Of a stretch of DNA of 10,256 nucleotides, positions 6,717-10,256 are shown piece after piece. The first letter of the stretch is position 1; the number at the start of each line of letters is the position of its first letter. Both the position numbers and the translations under genes were made by a program. Below the pieces are notes generated by a model, which saw only the letters and a program-made list of their open reading frames with translations, had not been told where the DNA came from and searched no databases. Origin of the DNA: an uncultured Methanobrevibacter sp. (GTDB lineage Archaea > Methanobacteriota > Methanobacteria > Methanobacteriales > Methanobacteriaceae); assembly GCA_902782595.1 (NCBI GenBank), contig CACZNW010000066.1, positions 1 through 10,256 of the forward strand. Reading direction: 5' to 3'.

Positions 6717-6756
6717 TGAGAAACGATAAATTCAATAGCTTCGGGGTATGATTTAA

Positions 6757-8079
6757 ATGATTCTTAAGGTAAAAAATATTTCAAAAATCGGAGGGGTTGT
6801 TAAGGCGCCTCCCTCTAAAAGTTATTCTCACAGGGCAGTTATACTCGCTTCACTGGCTGGTGGAACTTCCAAACTCTATGACATACTATATTCAGAAGAT
6901 ACCTTGGCTTCAATAAGGGTATGTGAAGCTTTGGGTGCAGAAATTAACAGAACTGATGAGTATCTTGAGGTTGCAGGTACTGGAGGTAAGTTTCATAACT
7001 CTTCAGCAGAACCTATTGACCTGGCAAATTCAGGAACTACATTGAGGTTAATGACATCTGCAGCTGCTTTAAGTGACAATGAGGTTATTTTAACCGGGGA
7101 TGATTCTTTAAAAACACGTCCGATGGGTCTGCTCATGGATGCTCTGCTGCCATTGGGTGTTGAAACAGAATCCCTAAACGGTAATGGTATGGCACCGATT
7201 TCAATTAAACCGGGTTATGCCGGCGGTGAAACCAATATTATGGGTAATGTCAGTTCACAGTTTATTTCATCAATTTTAATATCTGCTCCATTGTCTGAAA
7301 ATGGAGTTACATTGTATGTTTTTCCCGAATTCAAATCAAAACCTTATGTTGACATGACTCTTGACATTATGAGGAAATTTGGCGTTAAAGTGTCTAATGG
7401 ATATTATTTAAAACATGATGTCTGCGATAAGGAAGTTCAGGGATGCAGGATTGACGAGTTCATTGTTGATAAACAGGGCTATGTTTCCTGTGACTATACT
7501 GTTGAAGGCGATTACTCTTCAGCATCATATCTGCTTGGCCTGATTGCAGTCAATGGAGGGAAAGCTAAAATTAAAAATTTATTTAAGGATTCTAAACAGG
7601 GAGATAAATACATTTTGGATATCCTCGAAAAAATGGGAGTCACAATAGTTCGTGGTCAAGATTATGTTGAAATAGAATCCGACGGAAATCTGAAAGCCAT
7701 TGATGTTGACCTTTCAAACGCCCCGGATTTGCTTATTACCGTTGCGGTACTGGCTGCAATGGCCGAAGGAACAACCAACATTACAGGTGTTGCTCATGCA
7801 AGGGTTAAGGAAACCGATAGAATCGATACAACCTGTCGTGAACTGGAGAAATTAGGATGTAAACTGGTTGAAAGACAGGATGGTATGAGCATAACCGGCG
7901 GAGTAACGTCAGGGGTTGTTGATTCCCATGCGGACCATCGCCTCGCAATGGCATTCAGCTTAATTGGCCTTAAACATGACATTAAAATTACAAACGGAGA
8001 TGTCTTTGATGTTTCTTTCCCGGATTTTATTGAAAGTATGAGTGAACTTGGATTTGAATTGGAGTTGGAAAATGAATAA
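6757..8079 (+). CDS. aroA: 3-phosphoshikimate 1-carboxyvinyltransferase (EPSP synthase)
   Basis: Sixth step of the shikimate pathway: joins phosphoenolpyruvate to shikimate 3-phosphate for aromatic amino acid synthesis in the cytoplasm. The 440 residues are a full-length two-domain enzyme. Motifs in order are KAPPSKSYSHR (16-26), the PEP-binding NSGTTLR (91-97), KTRPMG (119-124), SSQF (166-169), DYSSASYLLG (252-261), the catalytic aspartate in NAPDLL (Asp324), KETDRI (351-356) with the conserved glutamate, and HADHRLAMAF (391-400). No key residue is missing. The start has only a weak GGGGT ribosome binding site; a nearby ATG at 6748 meets a stop two codons later, so 6757 is the sensible start. 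Its last eight bases overlap nth, so the two are almost certainly co-transcribed and may be translationally coupled. Confidence 0.97.
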   Translation: MILKVKNISKIGGVVKAPPSKSYSHRAVILASLAGGTSKLYDILYSEDTLASIRVCEALGAEINRTDEYLEVAGTGGKFHNSSAEPIDLANSGTTLRLMTSAAALSDNEVILTGDDSLKTRPMGLLMDALLPLGVETESLNGNGMAPISIKPGYAGGETNIMGNVSSQFISSILISAPLSENGVTLYVFPEFKSKPYVDMTLDIMRKFGVKVSNGYYLKHDVCDKEVQGCRIDEFIVDKQGYVSCDYTVEGDYSSASYLLGLIAVNGGKAKIKNLFKDSKQGDKYILDILEKMGVTIVRGQDYVEIESDGNLKAIDVDLSNAPDLLITVAVLAAMAEGTTNITGVAHARVKETDRIDTTCRELEKLGCKLVERQDGMSITGGVTSGVVDSHADHRLAMAFSLIGLKHDIKITNGDVFDVSFPDFIESMSELGFELELENE

Positions 8080-8701
8080 AGAAGAAAGAGTAATCAAATT
8101 AATCGAAGAGTTGGAAGGTGTTTTTGAGATAAGAACATTCCTTGACCATGACCCGTACAAGGTTTTAATCAGAACAATACTTTCTCAAAGAACACGGGAT
8201 GAAAATACAGACCAGGCAACCAATAATCTGTTCGAAAAATACCCTGACATTTATGCCGTGGCTGATGCTCCCATTGAGGATGTAAAGGAACTCATCAGAC
8301 CTGCCGGTTTTTATAATGTTAAGGCGGCCAGAATTCAGGAAGTTTCTCAAATTTTAATTGACCAATATGGGGCCGAAGTTCCCGATACCGTTGAAGAGAT
8401 GATTAAACTTCCGGGTGTTGGAAGAAAAACCGCAAATTGTGTTATGGTCTTTGCTTTTGAGCTTCCGGCAATCCCTGTTGACACTCATGTTCACAGGATT
8501 TCAAACCGTTTGGGACTGGTTGACACAAAAGACCCTGAAGAGACTGAGGTTGAATTGTGTAAAATTGCTCCTGAGGATTTATGGATTAAATTGAATGATT
8601 TGATGGTTCAGTTTGGTCAGAATATATGTAAGCCGATGTCTCCTCAGTGTGAACTATGTCCGTGCACTGAAATCTGTGATTATTTTAAGGAAAATATTTG
8701 A
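8072..8701 (+). CDS. nth: Endonuclease III homologue (DNA glycosylase/AP lyase)
   Basis: Base-excision repair enzyme that removes oxidised pyrimidines and nicks the abasic site. The protein has 209 residues from the ATG at 8072, chosen because GGAG (8061-8064) lies seven bases upstream; an upstream GTG at 8042 would add ten residues with no better support. The helix-hairpin-helix is LPGVGRKTAN (113-122) with catalytic-type Lys119, and VDTHVHRISNRLG (136-148) supplies Asp137. The C-terminal iron-sulfur loop is intact as Cys186-x6-Cys193-x2-Cys196-x5-Cys202, with an additional Cys198 inside it. LSQRTRDENT (38-47) replaces the LSAQATD-like segment of E. coli Nth, so substrate range could differ. 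The ATG overlaps the end of aroA by eight bases. It is followed by oligo-T runs. Confidence 0.95.
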   Translation: MNKEERVIKLIEELEGVFEIRTFLDHDPYKVLIRTILSQRTRDENTDQATNNLFEKYPDIYAVADAPIEDVKELIRPAGFYNVKAARIQEVSQILIDQYGAEVPDTVEEMIKLPGVGRKTANCVMVFAFELPAIPVDTHVHRISNRLGLVDTKDPEETEVELCKIAPEDLWIKLNDLMVQFGQNICKPMSPQCELCPCTEICDYFKENI

Positions 8702-8717
8702 ATGCATCATTTGAATG

Positions 8718-8779
8718 TTTTTTTTTTAGGAAAGAAAGTGTTGGCAGTCATTTTTTAATTGATTTTATAACTTTTTTTT
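8718..8779 (+). terminator. Oligo-T region ending the aroA-nth transcript
   Basis: Runs of ten, six and eight T (8718-8727, 8751-8756, 8772-8779) follow the nth stop at 8701. Successive T-tracts without a strong hairpin are typical of archaeal gene ends. Confidence 0.55.
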
Positions 8780-8800
8780 AAATTTTGTTCAATTTTGATA

Positions 8801-8810
8801 AGTATATTTT
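8801..8810 (+). promoter_or_regulatory. TATA box of the interrupted gene at 8836
   Basis: AGTATATTTT is centred about 30 bases before the ATG at 8836, predicting a transcript start near 8831 and an almost leaderless mRNA. This agrees with the lack of a ribosome binding site before that ATG. Confidence 0.4.
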
Positions 8811-8835
8811 TTCAATTTTACTAATAACACATTAT

Positions 8836-8889
8836 ATGACTGGACGATTAATGTCCTCAGAAGAAGGAATAAAAGAATATAAATTATAG
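8836..8889 (+). pseudogene. 5' remnant of an unidentified gene cut off by the IS630 element
   Basis: ATG at 8836 opens 17 codons (MTGRLMSSEEGIKEYKL), and the stop TAG (8887-8889) consists of the first bases of the inserted element. Before insertion the frame would have continued through AAATTA at the TA target site. A TATA box at the right distance supports a genuine start. The remainder, if kept, lies beyond the right end of the window, so the protein cannot be identified. The alternative is that this is a short chance frame in a promoter region. Confidence 0.4.
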
Positions 8890-8901
8890 TATTTTACCGA
8901 A
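8885..8901 (+). repeat. Left terminal inverted repeat of IS630 element (with TA)
   Basis: TATAGTATTTTACCGAA mirrors the right end at 10239-10255 with two mismatches. The outermost TA is the presumed target duplication. The transposase stop codon (8909-8911) lies 22 bases inside the element end. Confidence 0.85.
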
Positions 8902-8908
8902 TAAGGTT

Positions 8909-9730
8909 TCATAAAAATTCATCAACCCAATTTTCTATTAATGATTTTTTGCCAACATTTTTATAAAATTCGTCCAATATGATGTTTACGAGTTCTTCTT
9001 CATTGTTATAATGTGAACTATATACGACCCGTTTGATAATTTTCCATAAATCTTCGATAGGGTTTAAATCTGGCGAATATTTAGGTAAAAAGATTAATTC
9101 AATGTTTAAGATTTCACATGCAATTGCAACATCATCAGCTTGATGAATTTTTGCATTATCAAGAACTATAACAATAGGTTTTTCATCGTTTAATATTTCA
9201 AATATATTTGATTCAATTAATAAGTCTCTAATTGTTGTTCTTTGTTTTGCTGAAATTCTTGCAGAAGTTATTTTCTTATTTGTGCAAATTTCTTTTATTT
9301 TACTTATTGATGGTTTTTTCTTCCCGTCATGTAATTCAAATTCTTTTTCAATGGCTTCAATTTTTTCTTTACTTGATTTATTCTCTTTTTTAAATTCGTT
9401 TTTAATGTAATCCCTTGATAATAAGTGATTATCTAATATATCTCCCAATATTTGCTGGCATTCTTTATTTTCCATGTGCATTATTCTTAACATTATCATT
9501 GAACAAATGGTGGTGAAAGAATTGTTTCTTTCATATGTTTCTGCTAAAGGAATGCCGTTAATGGGCATGAAACCTGTAACACTTGTTCCAAATTTGGTTC
9601 CAGTTCTAACAAAAACATTTTTATCATTAGAATCATAAATAACTCTTGTAACATTCGTCGTATTTTTAAAATAACTTTGATCAAGCAAAAAGAAATGGAC
9701 TTCATCAAGTATGATTTCTTCTAGTTTTTT
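8909..9730 (-). CDS. IS630 transposase, C-terminal DDE frame (orfB), reached by -1 frameshift
   Basis: Catalytic half of the transposase. The frame is open from 9730, just after a TAA at 9731-9733, and has only a TTG (9688) as nominal start. That TTG lies after the first catalytic residue, so independent translation would give an inactive protein. Reading from the slippery site gives KKLEEIILDEVHF, where the Asp is the first DDE residue. The second is the Asp of VLDNAKIH (177 counted from the TTG), and the Glu is in SPDLNPIEDLW (212), a D-34-E spacing typical of IS630. A -1 shift would join it to orfA as a protein of about 431 residues (Asp167, Asp349, Glu384). An unusually long lysine- and glutamate-rich helical region lies between the two aspartates. 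It could alternatively be an inactivating indel. Confidence 0.85.
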   Translation of the reverse strand, partial: KKLEEIILDEVHFFLLDQSYFKNTTNVTRVIYDSNDKNVFVRTGTKFGTSVTGFMPINGIPLAETYERNNSFTTICSMIMLRIMHMENKECQQILGDILDNHLLSRDYIKNEFKKENKSSKEKIEAIEKEFELHDGKKKPSISKIKEICTNKKITSARISAKQRTTIRDLLIESNIFEILNDEKPIVIVLDNAKIHQADDVAIACEILNIELIFLPKYSPDLNPIEDLWKIIKRVVYSSHYNNEEELVNIILDEFYKNVGKKSLIENWVDEFL

Positions 9731-10203
9731 TTAAGTATTGCTTTGTGATCTTCAGGTTGTTCAGAATAATTAATAAATGGTTTTCCATAACTTAATTTAA
9801 GTTTTTTTCTTACTGTAACCCATGTTTGCTTTGGAGTATATTTTACATTGAATAATAAGTAAATAATATCTCGAGCATCTTCCAAAGTATAATATTGGCC
9901 TGTTTCAGTCAATATTTTACTTAATTTCTCCAAATCCTTTTCATCCAATTTTGATTTCACACCAGATTTTGTTCTTTTTGAGGTTATTCCATCAAGACCT
10001 TGTTCGTTATAGTTCTTTAACCATTTAGAACAAATTTGTGGGGATTTATTTAAAACTTCTGCTATAACTTTACTTTTAATCCCACATTTCAATCCACGAA
10101 TATACAATAAACGAACATAAACCTCTGCATCCGTCCGATACTCTTTTAAAAGTTCATCAATCTGGTCTAATGTATGATGTTCTTTAACTTTTGCGACTCT
10201 CAT
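9721..10203 (-). CDS. IS630 transposase, N-terminal DNA-binding frame (orfA)
   Basis: The 160-residue product carries the DNA-binding half of the transposase. Residues about 26-70 form a helix-turn-helix (VIAEVLNKSPQICSKWLKNY), followed by the basic linker LDGITSKRTKSGVKSKL. A second winged-helix-like stretch covers about 98-140 (YYTLEDARDI, TPKQTWVTVRKKL). It ends LKKN at TAG (9721-9723), just after a run of eight A, before any catalytic residue. On its own it cannot transpose; it could bind the element ends and act as a repressor, as split orfA products do in some other IS families. There is no ribosome binding site before the ATG at 10203, so the mRNA may be leaderless, with TAAGTATAATTAA (about 10214-10226) as a possible promoter box. 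Confidence 0.88.
   Translation of the reverse strand: MRVAKVKEHHTLDQIDELLKEYRTDAEVYVRLLYIRGLKCGIKSKVIAEVLNKSPQICSKWLKNYNEQGLDGITSKRTKSGVKSKLDEKDLEKLSKILTETGQYYTLEDARDIIYLLFNVKYTPKQTWVTVRKKLKLSYGKPFINYSEQPEDHKAILKKN
9724..9730 (-). promoter_or_regulatory. -1 frameshift slippery heptamer A AAA AAC
   Basis: In the orfA frame the codons are CTT AAA AAA AAC TAG. A AAA AAC is a classic X XXY YYZ heptamer: slipping back one base re-reads AAA AAA and continues CTA GAA GAA in the DDE frame. The orfA stop follows immediately. No strong downstream hairpin was seen, so efficiency is uncertain. The run of eight A would also suit transcriptional slippage. Confidence 0.55.
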
Positions 10204-10238
10204 GATTATAATATTTCATTAATTATACTTAAAAATCT

Positions 10239-10255
10239 TTTGGTAATATACTATA
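10239..10255 (-). repeat. Right terminal inverted repeat of IS630 element (with TA)
   Basis: Read on the - strand it is TATAGTATATTACCAAA, matching the left end at 15 of 17 positions. The outermost TA (10254-10255) is the second copy of the target duplication. Only one base of flanking DNA remains in the window. Confidence 0.85.
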
Positions 10256-10256
10256 T

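Larger units (their letters stand above)
8887..10253. mobile_element. IS630-family insertion sequence, complete, about 1.37 kb
   Basis: The ends are imperfect inverted repeats: 8885-8901 and the reverse complement of 10239-10255 match at 15 of 17 positions (shared core TATAGTAT-TTACC). A TA dinucleotide flanks each end (8885-8886 and 10254-10255), as expected for the TA target duplication of the IS630/Tc1-mariner group. Inside are an N-terminal helix-turn-helix frame and a DDE frame on the - strand, separated by a -1 shift. The DDE spacing D-34-E is typical of IS630. The element fills the space from the end of a 17-codon gene fragment to the window edge. Boundaries are certain to about two bases, because the ends begin TATA and the TSD is TA. 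Confidence 0.9.

Noticed and set aside
8042..8071. GTG at 8042 as the nth start
   Set aside because: The ten added residues lie entirely within aroA and have no family support. The ATG at 8072 has GGAG seven bases upstream.
1..10256. CRISPR array, tRNA or rRNA gene
   Set aside because: No regularly spaced direct repeats, cloverleaf or rRNA-like conserved stretch was found on either strand by eye.

Overview
The window looks like chromosomal DNA of a methanogenic archaeon of the Methanobacteriales, most likely Methanobrevibacter or a close relative. The signs are strong AT-richness, an archaeal-type valyl-tRNA synthetase, AT-rich TATA-like promoter boxes about 25-35 bases before predicted transcript or protein starts, GGTGA/AGGTG/AGGAG ribosome binding sites and oligo-T gene ends. 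No database was searched; the assignment rests on motifs and composition.

Layout. Bases 1-133 look like the right end of an IS200/IS605-type element: a possible TnpB tail and a structured omega-RNA-like 3' end with a perfect 9-bp hairpin and a TTCA boundary. It abuts the leader of valS (157-2871, +). A shared T-rich/hairpin terminator region separates valS from a convergent gene for a TPR protein with a C-terminal cold-shock-like domain (2930-4135, -). Next come a 273-base gap holding an 11-bp inverted repeat behind a good TATA box (a candidate small RNA), a LacA/Maa-type acetyltransferase (4415-4978, -), and a divergently transcribed 14-TM MFS exporter (5145-6530, +). The aroA-nth pair (6757-8079 and 8072-8701, +; 8-base overlap) encodes EPSP synthase and an endonuclease III homologue. 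After its T-rich end, a promoter and the first 17 codons of an unidentified gene run straight into an IS630-family element (about 8887-10253, TA target duplication, 17-bp ends matching at 15 positions). Its transposase is split by a -1 shift at a canonical A AAA AAC slippery heptamer.

How it works together. valS, aroA and nth are housekeeping genes for translation, aromatic amino acid synthesis and base excision repair. The TPR/cold-shock, acetyltransferase and exporter genes between valS and aroA read as accessory. Both window edges lie in insertion sequences of different families. The most unusual points are the omega-RNA-like end whose guide position would fall on the valS leader and ribosome binding site, the apparent lack of room for a native valS promoter, the possible frameshift-controlled transposase, and the promoter-linked inverted repeat at 4322-4414.
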